A stretch of DNA of 59,688 nt from Prolixibacteraceae bacterium UBA5740 (GTDB taxonomy: Bacteria > Bacteroidota > Bacteroidia > Bacteroidales > Prolixibacteraceae): NCBI GenBank assembly GCA_002419285.1, contig DIFU01000105.1:32970-92657 (forward strand), in the 5' to 3' direction. A program made the translations under genes and the position numbers. Positions within the stretch are counted from its first letter, which is position 1. Each line of letters opens with the position of its first letter. The notes below the pieces were generated by a model. It was not told the origin of the DNA, did no database searches, and saw only the letters and a list, made by a program, of their open reading frames with translations. Positions 19,000 through 27,886 of the stretch are shown here, piece by piece.

Positions 19000-19090
19000 A
19001 TTTCCGGCCAATTTTCGTTAACTTAACCCACCTGAATCAGTTGTAAACTGACTTAACTTTTCTTTCCGAAAACTCAATAAAACCAACGAT

Positions 19091-19864
19091 ATGATAACAC
19101 CAACAATTGGTTTCATCGGCGGTGGCAGAATCACCAGAATTCTACTTCAGGCATTCGCCAACAAGAAGATCAATTTATTGAAAGCCACAGTCTTCGATAT
19201 AAATACCGAGAATGTCGATAAGTTAAAATCCCGGTTTCCCGATATTCATCAGGGAACTTTGGAGGAGGCTGCATCGAAGGAGATTGTAATCATTGCCTTG
19301 CACCCACCGGCAATTCCGGACACACTGAACCTTATTTCGGAATATTTGACCAGCGAGACCATACTTGGGTCACTTGCACCTAAAATAAGCAGTACAAAAT
19401 TCAGCCAATTGGTTCCTAATGTCAAGAAACTGGTCAGGATGATTCCAAATGCCACCTCCATCATCAATGAAGGATATAATCCCATTTGGTTCAGCGACGG
19501 ATTTCCTTCGCACGACAAAGAAACCATACTTCAAATGATGGATTTCCTGGGCACAACGCTCGAAGTTGAGGAAAATCAGCTGGAAGCATACGCAATTATT
19601 TCAGCAATGGCTCCGACTTATTTCTGGTTCCAGTGGAAAAAGCTCACTGATCTGGGAGTGAAGTATGGAATGTCAGAGCGATTTGCGCGCGAGGCAGTAC
19701 TCCAATCGATGTATGGCGCTCTTGAAACTTATTTCAATACGGCCATGTCGCCTGAAGAGGTGATGGACCTTATACCTGTTAAACCAATAGGTGAACATGA
19801 AAAGGAAATTGAAGCCATTTATGAGCAAAAATTGACAGAACTATACCAAAAAATCAAGCCTTGA
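19091..19864 (+). CDS. ProC-like NAD(P)-binding oxidoreductase
   Basis: A 257-residue protein with an N-terminal Rossmann fold (IGFIGGGRITRILLQAF) like pyrroline-5-carboxylate reductase (ProC) and F420-dependent NADP reductases. Later motifs (VRMIPNATSIINEGYNP) echo ProC VRVMPNTP. The C-terminal helical half (AISAMAPTYFWFQWKKL) corresponds to the dimerisation domain but differs from true ProC at the usual GSGPAY site. Substrate unknown; proline synthesis is possible but not assured. Its stop lies 4 bp from the convergent MATE gene. Confidence 0.72.
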   Translation: MITPTIGFIGGGRITRILLQAFANKKINLLKATVFDINTENVDKLKSRFPDIHQGTLEEAASKEIVIIALHPPAIPDTLNLISEYLTSETILGSLAPKISSTKFSQLVPNVKKLVRMIPNATSIINEGYNPIWFSDGFPSHDKETILQMMDFLGTTLEVEENQLEAYAIISAMAPTYFWFQWKKLTDLGVKYGMSERFAREAVLQSMYGALETYFNTAMSPEEVMDLIPVKPIGEHEKEIEAIYEQKLTELYQKIKP

Positions 19865-19868
19865 ATGA

Positions 19869-21242
19869 TTACAGGCCACTTACTTTGTGCGCCGCAGTTG
19901 ACTTAAAGGAAAGTGTCTTAAGGTTTTTGCGAAACCTGAAGTTGAAAAGAATTCCTGCCACACCAAGCCCGACCAGATAACCAAACCATATTCCGGATGG
20001 GCCAAAATTGAGAGGGAAAGCAAACACCCAACTTACAGGAATCCCAATACATAAATAGGCAATAAATGCAAGAAACATGGGAACCTTGACATCGGCCAGT
20101 CCCCTGAGTATTCCAAGCATCACAACCTGTAGTCCGTCAAATAGCTGAAAGATTGCGGCAATAATCAACAATTTGGCTGCCAGGTCAATAACAGCGGTAT
20201 CTGTAGTGAAAATCTGTGGCAAAATGAATCTCAAGGCAATAAACATCAATGCATTAAAAGTCATAAACGACAGGACAAGGTGTGCTGCTGCATTTGCCGC
20301 ATTTCTCATTCCCGCAAAATCCCTGGCCCCCATCATATGGCTTACCCTTATGGTACTTGCCGTTGATATACCCAGCGATATCATATAAGTGAATGAGGCA
20401 AGGCCGATGGCCACCTGGTGGGCTGCAAGTTCTACCACGCCCAGCCAGCCCATCATCACGGCGCCAATACTGAACGACAACATCTCTACAATTAGCTGAA
20501 AAGCTATGGGGAGGCCAATCTTCAACAGCCTCACTATATCATGCTTTCTGATTCTCTGGACGTGAGCCAAAATCAGATATTTTCGGAAGCGACTGTTGCG
20601 CATGATTATGAGAAGGAATAAGACAGGCATGATCAACCTGGAAATGAAGGTACCGACCCCTGCCCCTTCAAGACCCATCTCAGGGAAGCCCCATTTGCCA
20701 TAAATGAACAGATAATTAAACAAGACATTCACTGCATTGGATGCCAAAGTGATTTTCATTGCCATTCTTGTATTCCCGATTCCTTCAAAGAATTGCTTCA
20801 GGGTAAAGAATCCTACAAATGGGATCATTGAGGCACATAGCCATAGATAATAAGGTTGGGCTTCCCGGGTAACTTCGGGTGACTGGCCAAAATAAGGCAG
20901 AAGGAAATATACTCCCAACATGATGAGAGTCAAAAAAAATCCGGCAATGATATAGGTAAAAATCCCGTTTTTAAACCATTGTGTTGTTTGCCTGATTTCA
21001 CCCTTGCCATAGGTTTGCCCTGCCAGCGGTGTGATTCCGAAAGTAATTCCCATACCAAATATCATCCCGATCATAAAGACGCTATTGGCAAAGGAAGCAG
21101 CTGCCAACTCAACGGTTCCTACCCTCCCTACCATCGCATTGTCAACAAGCGAAACCGATACCTGACCCAGTTGTGACAGGATGACCGGAAATGCTAAAGT
21201 CAGATTCCTACGGTAATATGGAAAATACTCGGAAAATTTCAT
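19869..21242 (-). CDS. MATE family efflux transporter
   Basis: A 457-residue multidrug and toxic compound extrusion transporter with about 12 membrane helices in two similar halves. Typical segments are SLVDNAMVGRVGTVELAA and FGMGITFGITPLAGQTYGKG in the first half and GWLGVVELAAHQVAIGLASF in the second. It exports drugs or metabolites using a Na+ or H+ gradient; the substrate cannot be read from sequence. Start taken at ATG 21242 because 21251 is a TTG lying inside a -7-like box. A transcript from that box would carry almost no leader. Confidence 0.93.
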   Translation of the reverse strand: MKFSEYFPYYRRNLTLAFPVILSQLGQVSVSLVDNAMVGRVGTVELAAASFANSVFMIGMIFGMGITFGITPLAGQTYGKGEIRQTTQWFKNGIFTYIIAGFFLTLIMLGVYFLLPYFGQSPEVTREAQPYYLWLCASMIPFVGFFTLKQFFEGIGNTRMAMKITLASNAVNVLFNYLFIYGKWGFPEMGLEGAGVGTFISRLIMPVLFLLIIMRNSRFRKYLILAHVQRIRKHDIVRLLKIGLPIAFQLIVEMLSFSIGAVMMGWLGVVELAAHQVAIGLASFTYMISLGISTASTIRVSHMMGARDFAGMRNAANAAAHLVLSFMTFNALMFIALRFILPQIFTTDTAVIDLAAKLLIIAAIFQLFDGLQVVMLGILRGLADVKVPMFLAFIAYLCIGIPVSWVFAFPLNFGPSGIWFGYLVGLGVAGILFNFRFRKNLKTLSFKSTAAHKVSGL

Positions 21243-21248
21243 GGGGCA

Positions 21249-21256
21249 CAAAGATA
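21249..21256 (-). promoter_or_regulatory. possible -7 box for the MATE gene
   Basis: Minus-strand TATCTTTG fits TAnnTTTG, with the ATG only 7 bases downstream, which would imply a near-leaderless mRNA. No -33 TTG at the usual spacing. Confidence 0.3.
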
Positions 21257-21314
21257 ATAACCCATCGGTTAAAATATAATTCTACCCTTGAAGTCTTAAC
21301 AAACAGATTGACCG

Positions 21315-23933
21315 TTAGAATGACAACCAATAACTTAGCTTGACCATCAGTGCATTATCGGATGAAATACCTGAGATCCCCTTCAGGCTATTCCAGGCAG
21401 AAGGTTCGTAAGTGTTGCTATCCCGGAAACGATTGTGGGTCCAGACCAGGTAAACAGTGGAACCAGGTCGGTATTCCCACCGTATGACAAAATTTGAACG
21501 AAGCTCCTGATAATTAAAATCGGGATTTCCAACCAGGAAATCAAAATTTCCATCACTGTCCTCATCGAGATATATGGCAGGCCCTTGCCTGTCGACTTCG
21601 ACGAGGTCGCTGTAACGCGCTGAAGCATCACCAGATAGACTTTCCTGTACTTTCTTCAGTTTCAGAAAGTGACCAACTGATGCATAAGGACTGCCATAAA
21701 ACTGGAACGACAATTCAGGTGTGGCAAAAAACTCTGCTCTCAGTGTTGAGTAAAGCGTTTTTCGATCAAGCTCACCCACCACGTAACGAGTTTGATCATT
21801 AAACCTACGCTGCGCTACATACTGATTAAAATCGACAAGCTCTTCATATCGGGTTTGTGAAGTAACAGTAATACGGTTACTCAGTTTCCACTGTAAATAC
21901 AAGGTATAATCAACAGATTCACCCAAGCGATGGTCGACCCATTTGCTACGGGCTCCCAAACCCACAAATAGCTTCTTCGAACTGTTCGTTTGAAGAAAGA
22001 GTTCCGCCGATGTATAAGGATCGAGGCGCAAAGATGGCCCCCCCCTGAGTTGCCTGGTATCAACACGATGAAAATTCCTTACAAAATCAGCATGCAGACT
22101 CCAAAGATTGCTAAACTTGGCATATCCATGCAGATTAAGGTTATTGTTGATGTTTTCACCACCAAATGTCCAGTCATTTCGCTGATCAAAAGTAAAGTAA
22201 TAACTCTGCAAAATACCTTTGGGTTTGTTAACCTGATATCGCATGTTCACCCGTTGGTTTATCTGGTCGGCTTCACGGAGATAACCCAGATCATTCAATT
22301 CCAGTCCGGGGGATCGCCAACTCAGGATTCCCGTTGCCCTGAATTTTCCACTTTGCTTGCCCCCTGTCAGCTGACCGCCCCACCCTTCCATTGTATTGCG
22401 GGTATCATCCAATTCCAGATGATCAGCATTGGCTCTATGAAAAAGATGTCGACTATTGCGTTGCAGGAATGATATGGCCTCCTCGCTTCCGGAAATATGA
22501 GAATAAAAAGACTTTAAGTCAAAGAAATATTTGCGTTTTTTCCAGGTATGAAGTAAATCGATTCCACCCACAGTAGCTTTCTCCGGAAGAAATTTGAGAT
22601 GCTCTTCCTTGATTGAACGTATTGTTGAGGTAACAATGCCTCCCAAAATGGTATTGCCGTCATTGAAATCTTGTTTCAACCGGCCCACAAAATAGTTGCT
22701 GAGCGGTTCGGCAGTCTCTAATCGGGTGCCATTAACTCCCGTAATTTCAGCATATTCTTTTCCTGTAAGACTGTTTACAATCCCAACTGAAGTACCCTTT
22801 TTCCCCTTTCCGGTCAGCTTTAATGCATTAAGGATGGTTGTACCCGAAGGGATAGCCACCTTTTCATCTTCTTCTCCAAAGGGCATCCATGATGGACTGT
22901 GCCCTATTCTTCGCGAATAAAAAAGCATGTCGCTACCTGCAGAGTAGTCAAGTATATTATTTCCCTCGAGAAAAAAAGGCCGCTTCTCATCATAGAAAAC
23001 TTCATATGAAGAAAGGTTCAATATCGACGGGTCTGCTTCCACCTGCCCAAAATCAGGCAGCACGGTCAAATCAAGCGTATAATTAGACGAAAGGCCAATC
23101 TTCCCATCCAGACCATAACCAAACCGCTCACTTTTCAGGCCGCCGGTCACTTTTCGTCCTGCCACATATGGCATGATTTCGACATGGCGTTTTCGATTTA
23201 TACCCTCGATTCCCTGCAATTCGCCGAAGATATATACCATTGCAGGTGCATCAATGGGAATAAGTTTCCACTGGCTTTCTTCACCAAGCCTGTCAATCCA
23301 ACGCCAGATATGCATTCCCCAAACTTGATCATTGCTTTCGCTGAAACGCAGCTGGCTGAATGGAATCCTGATCTCTACAGTCCACATTGAATCGAGAATC
23401 TGGGTTCTTGCTTCCCATACAGCGTCCCAGTTAGTATCCCAAAGGTATGCTCCAAGATGCACCAGGTCAATCTTTTGTCCCGCTGCTGAAACATTGAATT
23501 CAAAGGCAGTACTTTTATCAAAATAGGTATCTAATGCAATACCGGCAATATCCCCACTTGTAAAATCATCACGACGCCCCATGACAGTACTGATTTTTTC
23601 AGGCTCATCATCAAAACATTTTAAGGCTACGTAAAGATTGTCATCATCATATAATATTTTGACTTCCGTTTTCTGGGAGGGTGGCCTACCCTGGTTTGGC
23701 TGTTGCTGAATAAAATCTCCCTGCCACGATCCTATATGTATCCAGCAGTCATCATCAAGGTGACCATCGATGCGGGGTCTGTTGTCAGTACGTAAAGTAT
23801 TGTATACCCGCTTGTTTCCTGCGTGGAAATTTACCAGCGAATCAGATGAAAGGTTATACGAAAAGTCCTGTGAAAAGACAGGTTCAAAGCTAATAAAGAA
23901 GAAAACAAATAAGAATAAGCGGTTTAGGTTCAT
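21315..23933 (-). CDS. DUF5916 protein with CBM9-like N-terminal domain
   Basis: An 872-residue exported protein: signal peptide about 1-21, a carbohydrate-binding family 9-like domain (about 45-235, starting RPRIDGHLDDDCW and containing KILYDDDNLYVALKCFDDEP), then the large DUF5916 region. In the latter, alternating aromatic strands (SLHADFVRNFHRV, YTLYLQWKLSNRITVTSQTRYEE) and the end ALMVKLSYWLSF look like an outer-membrane beta-barrel. Such proteins are common in Bacteroidota and of unknown function. It stands alone on the minus strand, with a -7-like box TACATTTG at 23960-23953. Confidence 0.85.
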   Translation of the reverse strand: MNLNRLFLFVFFFISFEPVFSQDFSYNLSSDSLVNFHAGNKRVYNTLRTDNRPRIDGHLDDDCWIHIGSWQGDFIQQQPNQGRPPSQKTEVKILYDDDNLYVALKCFDDEPEKISTVMGRRDDFTSGDIAGIALDTYFDKSTAFEFNVSAAGQKIDLVHLGAYLWDTNWDAVWEARTQILDSMWTVEIRIPFSQLRFSESNDQVWGMHIWRWIDRLGEESQWKLIPIDAPAMVYIFGELQGIEGINRKRHVEIMPYVAGRKVTGGLKSERFGYGLDGKIGLSSNYTLDLTVLPDFGQVEADPSILNLSSYEVFYDEKRPFFLEGNNILDYSAGSDMLFYSRRIGHSPSWMPFGEEDEKVAIPSGTTILNALKLTGKGKKGTSVGIVNSLTGKEYAEITGVNGTRLETAEPLSNYFVGRLKQDFNDGNTILGGIVTSTIRSIKEEHLKFLPEKATVGGIDLLHTWKKRKYFFDLKSFYSHISGSEEAISFLQRNSRHLFHRANADHLELDDTRNTMEGWGGQLTGGKQSGKFRATGILSWRSPGLELNDLGYLREADQINQRVNMRYQVNKPKGILQSYYFTFDQRNDWTFGGENINNNLNLHGYAKFSNLWSLHADFVRNFHRVDTRQLRGGPSLRLDPYTSAELFLQTNSSKKLFVGLGARSKWVDHRLGESVDYTLYLQWKLSNRITVTSQTRYEELVDFNQYVAQRRFNDQTRYVVGELDRKTLYSTLRAEFFATPELSFQFYGSPYASVGHFLKLKKVQESLSGDASARYSDLVEVDRQGPAIYLDEDSDGNFDFLVGNPDFNYQELRSNFVIRWEYRPGSTVYLVWTHNRFRDSNTYEPSAWNSLKGISGISSDNALMVKLSYWLSF

Positions 23934-23952
23934 GTTTGAGACATTATGTTTT

Positions 23953-23960
23953 CAAATGTA
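23953..23960 (-). promoter_or_regulatory. possible -7 box for the DUF5916 gene
   Basis: Minus-strand TACATTTG fits TAnnTTTG about 20 bases ahead of the start codon. No clear -33 element. Confidence 0.35.
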
Positions 23961-24235
23961 TAAAATATTAAAATCTTGAACCAGTATAGTCGAAAAAAAT
24001 CAAAAAAAAGCAATGTATTATATAATATTATACTGATAATCAACAACAATCCTATTTAAAGAATTTTGAATCCGCACATCTTTTAAACTTTTTTATACTT
24101 TCACGGGTTTGTAATAACATTTAAAACTAAAAATCATTGGCTGAAATGCATATGTATCAACGGAATTTTTTGAATAAAATTTTTTGGACAAAATTGTATC
24201 TCGCATGAAATTAATAAGTTAAATAAATTGATTGC
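23961..24235. other. AT-rich divergent intergenic region
   Basis: Lies between the divergent DUF5916 and biotin carboxylase genes. It is strongly AT-rich and should hold the carboxylase promoter, but I find no TAnnTTTG box for it, no ORF and no strong hairpin. Confidence 0.5.
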
Positions 24236-25741
24236 ATGAAACAGATCAAAAAGATTCTGGTCGCCAATAGAGGCGAGATTGCCATCAGGGTAATGCGTAC
24301 CTGCAGGGAAATGGAAATCAGGACAGTGGCAGTATATTCAGCGGCTGACCGAACTTCACTGCATGTACGATATGCCCACGAGGCATATTATATTGGAGAG
24401 GCACCCTCGTCGGAGAGTTACCTGAATATTGAGAAGATCATCGAAGCAGCCAAGGCAAGTGGCGCCGATGCAATCCATCCGGGCTATGGATTTTTAAGTG
24501 AAAACCCAGCGTTTGCCTCCCGTTGCAAAGAAGAAGGCATCATATTTATTGGACCTTCCCCGGAGGTAATGTTGACAATGGGAGACAAAATCAGAGCTCG
24601 TGAAGCTATGACAAAAGCTGGAATTCCGGTTGTACCCGGCACAGAAAGCGCCATATCCGACGAAAAGGAAGCGATCCATCTCATCAGTGAAATTGGATTA
24701 CCTGTCATGATAAAGGCTTCAGCCGGAGGTGGGGGTAGGGGAATGCGACTTGTCCACAGATATGATCAAATAGAAGCTTCACTTCGGGCGGCTCGTTCTG
24801 AAGCCAAAACGGCCTTCGGAGACGATTCAGTTTACATAGAGAAATATATCACTTCACCCCACCACATTGAGTTCCAGATTTTGATGGATTCACATGGGAA
24901 TGCGGTCCATCTCTTTGAAAGGGAATGTTCAGTGCAGCGTCGCCACCAGAAAATGATCGAGGAAACTCCATCTCCATTGATGACTCCGGAACTGCGAAGG
25001 GTTATGGGAGAGACAGCAGTTGCCGCCGCCAAGGCTGTTGATTACCTGGGAGCAGGCACCATTGAATTTCTGGTTGACAACGACTTGAATTACTTCTTTC
25101 TGGAAATGAACACCCGATTGCAGGTGGAGCATCCAATTACAGAACGAACCACAGGGGTTGACCTGGTTAAACAGCAAATAAAAATAGCCATGGGGCTGCC
25201 TCTTGCTTTCGGGCAGGATGACCTGAAACAAAGCGGTCATGCCATTGAGTGCAGGATCAATGCCGAAGATCCCGACAACAATTTTATGCCAGCTCCCGGC
25301 AAGGTACACAAGATCAAAGAGCCATCCGGGCTTGGAATCCGAATTGATGGATACGTGTATGAAGGATATGACATACCTATTTACTACGATTCAATGATTT
25401 CTAAACTGATAGTTTGGGGTAAAACTCGCGAAATCGCAATTCAACGTATGCGAAGGGCATTGTATGAATATAAGATTACCGGCGTTAAGACCTCCATTAA
25501 GTTCCTTGAGAAAATCATGGTAACCAAGGATTTTGCTGAAGGGAATTATGACACGCATTTTATTGAAAAGAACAAGGAAAACCTAACAGGCGAGGTTGAA
25601 ACCGGGAAGGAAATTGAAGATATGGTGATTATATCCGCTTATATCGACTATCTGGAACGAATCAGCCGAGCATACAATACCAAAGAGTTTCAACCGGCTC
25701 AGAGCCGATGGAAAAAAGCACCACAGATTCTTCACTTTTAA
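24236..25741 (+). CDS. biotin carboxylase subunit of acyl-CoA carboxylase
   Basis: Carboxylates biotin on the carrier protein using ATP and bicarbonate. The 501-residue protein has the start KKILVANRGEIAIRVMRT, the ATP-grasp glycine loop KASAGGGGRGMRLV, the metal/ATP region FLEMNTRLQVEHPITE and ECRINAEDP. It is slightly longer than AccC of fatty-acid synthesis (about 450). First gene of a three-gene cluster with the biotin carrier and carboxyltransferase, so it more likely serves propionyl-CoA or a similar acyl-CoA carboxylase than fatty-acid synthesis. Confidence 0.93.
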   Translation: MKQIKKILVANRGEIAIRVMRTCREMEIRTVAVYSAADRTSLHVRYAHEAYYIGEAPSSESYLNIEKIIEAAKASGADAIHPGYGFLSENPAFASRCKEEGIIFIGPSPEVMLTMGDKIRAREAMTKAGIPVVPGTESAISDEKEAIHLISEIGLPVMIKASAGGGGRGMRLVHRYDQIEASLRAARSEAKTAFGDDSVYIEKYITSPHHIEFQILMDSHGNAVHLFERECSVQRRHQKMIEETPSPLMTPELRRVMGETAVAAAKAVDYLGAGTIEFLVDNDLNYFFLEMNTRLQVEHPITERTTGVDLVKQQIKIAMGLPLAFGQDDLKQSGHAIECRINAEDPDNNFMPAPGKVHKIKEPSGLGIRIDGYVYEGYDIPIYYDSMISKLIVWGKTREIAIQRMRRALYEYKITGVKTSIKFLEKIMVTKDFAEGNYDTHFIEKNKENLTGEVETGKEIEDMVIISAYIDYLERISRAYNTKEFQPAQSRWKKAPQILHF

Positions 25742-25750
25742 TCCCAGTTT

Positions 25751-26260
25751 ATGTCAGTTGAAATAAAATTAAATGATCGTTTCGCAAGGGTGGAGCTAAT
25801 ACAGCAGAATAACAATCTCCTGAAGATAAAGGTCGACGATACCATATATGATATCGACCTGATGCACACCGACGACGGAACATTCTCCATTATTGAAAAC
25901 AACAGGAGCCATGATATTGAATTGGTTCCGCTCGATCATCCCAAGAAATACCTTGGCTATACTCTTTACAAAACTTTTGAAGTTGAGGTAATTGACGCAG
26001 AAACACGATATCTGCTTGACAGGGTTGGAGGACAACTTGACTCAGACGAAAAAAACATCATTGCACCTATGCCAGGCAAGATCGTCAGGATACTTGTCGC
26101 TGAAGGAGAAGAGGTAACCAAAGGTCAAACCGTCATTATCCTTGCAGCAATGAAAATGGAGAGTGAATACAAAGCTACTGTCGACGGTATCGTCAGCAAA
26201 ATAAGTGTTGCTGAAGGTGATACCGTGGAAGGTAACCAGATATTAATTGAAATTGAATAA
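25751..26260 (+). CDS. biotin carboxyl carrier protein
   Basis: A 169-residue carrier whose C-terminal 70 residues are the biotinyl domain: MPGKIVRILVAEGEEV, then the biotin site AAMKMES with Lys135, then a closing strand GNQILIEIE. The N-terminal 95 residues are a separate beta-rich domain of the kind that joins BC and CT subunits in propionyl-CoA-type carboxylases. 9 bp after the carboxylase gene and 12 bp before the carboxyltransferase gene. Confidence 0.92.
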   Translation: MSVEIKLNDRFARVELIQQNNNLLKIKVDDTIYDIDLMHTDDGTFSIIENNRSHDIELVPLDHPKKYLGYTLYKTFEVEVIDAETRYLLDRVGGQLDSDEKNIIAPMPGKIVRILVAEGEEVTKGQTVIILAAMKMESEYKATVDGIVSKISVAEGDTVEGNQILIEIE

Positions 26261-26272
26261 AATCATTTCGGA

Positions 26273-27808
26273 ATGGATTTAAAACAAAAACTTGCCCTGC
26301 TGGACGAAATGAACCGTTCGGCTGAAATAGGTGGCGGACAGGAAAGAATAGAAAAGCAGCATTCCCAAGGGAAAAGGACTGCACGTGAACGAATCATGAA
26401 CCTGCTGGATCCTGGCACTTTCAATGAAATTGACAAACTTGTCACCCACCGAAATTACGATTTCGGAATGGAAAAGAAGAGAATTCTGGGTGACGGAGTA
26501 GTAGCCGGATACGGTAAAATAAACGGCAGACTTGTGTATGTGTATGCCCAGGATTTCACCGTTTTTGGAGGTACCTTGAGCCGTGCAAATGCCGACAAGA
26601 TTGTCAAGATACAAGATATGGCCCTAAAAATGGGAGCTCCGGTTATCGGTCTAAACGATTCAGGGGGCGCACGAATACAGGAAGGTGTGGAAAGCCTTGC
26701 CGGATATGCCGACATCTTCTATAACAATGTGATGTCGTCGGGCGTGATTCCCCAGATATCTGTCATTTTGGGTCCTTGTGCCGGAGGTGCGGTATACTCC
26801 CCTGCCCTGACTGATTTTATTTTTATGGTGAAGGAAAAAAGCCATATGTTTGTTACAGGTCCGGAGGTTATAAAAACCGTTACCCACGAAGATGTATCAA
26901 AAGAAGATCTTGGAGGGGCAATAACCCACAGCTCAAAAAGTGGTGTTGCCCATTTCGTTGGCAAAGATGAAGACCAGACTTTGCAGATGGTCAGAGAGCT
27001 TGTCAGCTTCCTTCCTTCCAACAATATGGAAGATGCCCCGGTTAAAACCACCATTGATCCATCTGACCGTGAAGAATCAGCACTTCAGGACATTGTTCCG
27101 GCTGATCCGAACAAACCATATGACATGCATGATATCATCCAGAAAGTCATTGACAACAAACACTTCCTGGAAGTTCAGCCCAATTATGCCCAAAATATAA
27201 TTGTAGGATTTGCCCGTTTTGGAGGGCAACCAGTTGGTATCGTTGCCAACCAGCCGCAATATCTTGCAGGAGTTCTGGATATAAACTCCTCTGTGAAGGC
27301 AGCCAGGTTTGTGCGTTTTTGCGATTCCTTCAACCTGCCTTTGGTAACTTTTGTCGATGTACCGGGATTCCTTCCTGGCACGGCACAGGAATTCGGTGGA
27401 ATCATCAAACATGGCGCCAAGTTACTGTATGCTTTTGCTGAGGCAACTGTTCCGAAAGTTACTCTGATTACCCGGAAAGCATACGGAGGCGCTTACGATG
27501 TGATGTCAAGCAAACACATTGGGGGCGATGTGAATCTGGCCTATCCCACTGCCGAAATTGCGGTAATGGGCCCAGAGGGTGCCATAAACATTCTTCGTCG
27601 CGACATTGAAACTGAAGGAGAGAAGGCCAAAGCCGTTGAGGAATATCGTGACACTTTTGCCAATCCATATAAGGCTGCAGCGTTGGGTTATATTGATGAA
27701 ATAATCAACCCGAAGGAAACCCGAAAAAAGATCATTGCTGCTCTGGAGATGACTCGCAATAAACGGAAAAGCAATCCGGTAAAAAAACACGGAAACATTC
27801 CGCTGTAA
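26273..27808 (+). CDS. acyl-CoA carboxylase carboxyltransferase (propionyl-CoA type)
   Basis: Transfers the carboxyl group from biotin to an acyl-CoA, most likely propionyl-CoA to give methylmalonyl-CoA. The 511-residue crotonase-fold protein has [18 protein letters not shown], the oxyanion segments [15 protein letters not shown] and [15 protein letters not shown] in the N-half, and [20 protein letters not shown] and [17 protein letters not shown] in the C-half. Close in length to PccB and to methylmalonyl-CoA decarboxylase alpha. No Na+-pump beta subunit is nearby, which favours a carboxylase. Ends the cluster at a strong terminator. Confidence 0.92.
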   Translation: MDLKQKLALLDEMNRSAEIGGGQERIEKQHSQGKRTARERIMNLLDPGTFNEIDKLVTHRNYDFGMEKKRILGDGVVAGYGKINGRLVYVYAQDFTVFGGTLSRANADKIVKIQDMALKMGAPVIGLNDSGGARIQEGVESLAGYADIFYNNVMSSGVIPQISVILGPCAGGAVYSPALTDFIFMVKEKSHMFVTGPEVIKTVTHEDVSKEDLGGAITHSSKSGVAHFVGKDEDQTLQMVRELVSFLPSNNMEDAPVKTTIDPSDREESALQDIVPADPNKPYDMHDIIQKVIDNKHFLEVQPNYAQNIIVGFARFGGQPVGIVANQPQYLAGVLDINSSVKAARFVRFCDSFNLPLVTFVDVPGFLPGTAQEFGGIIKHGAKLLYAFAEATVPKVTLITRKAYGGAYDVMSSKHIGGDVNLAYPTAEIAVMGPEGAINILRRDIETEGEKAKAVEEYRDTFANPYKAAALGYIDEIINPKETRKKIIAALEMTRNKRKSNPVKKHGNIPL

Positions 27809-27822
27809 AAGACTTTAAATAA

Positions 27823-27850
27823 GAAAGCCTTCCTGACCGGGAAGGCTTTC
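27823..27850. terminator. bidirectional terminator between the carboxylase and GH3 genes
   Basis: Eleven-bp perfect stem (27823-27833 with 27840-27850). T-rich sequence follows on the plus strand and A/T-rich sequence on the other side, so it can serve both convergent genes. Confidence 0.85.
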
Positions 27851-27886
27851 TTTATTTATTTAGGCTTAGTTGATGATACTTAAAAG

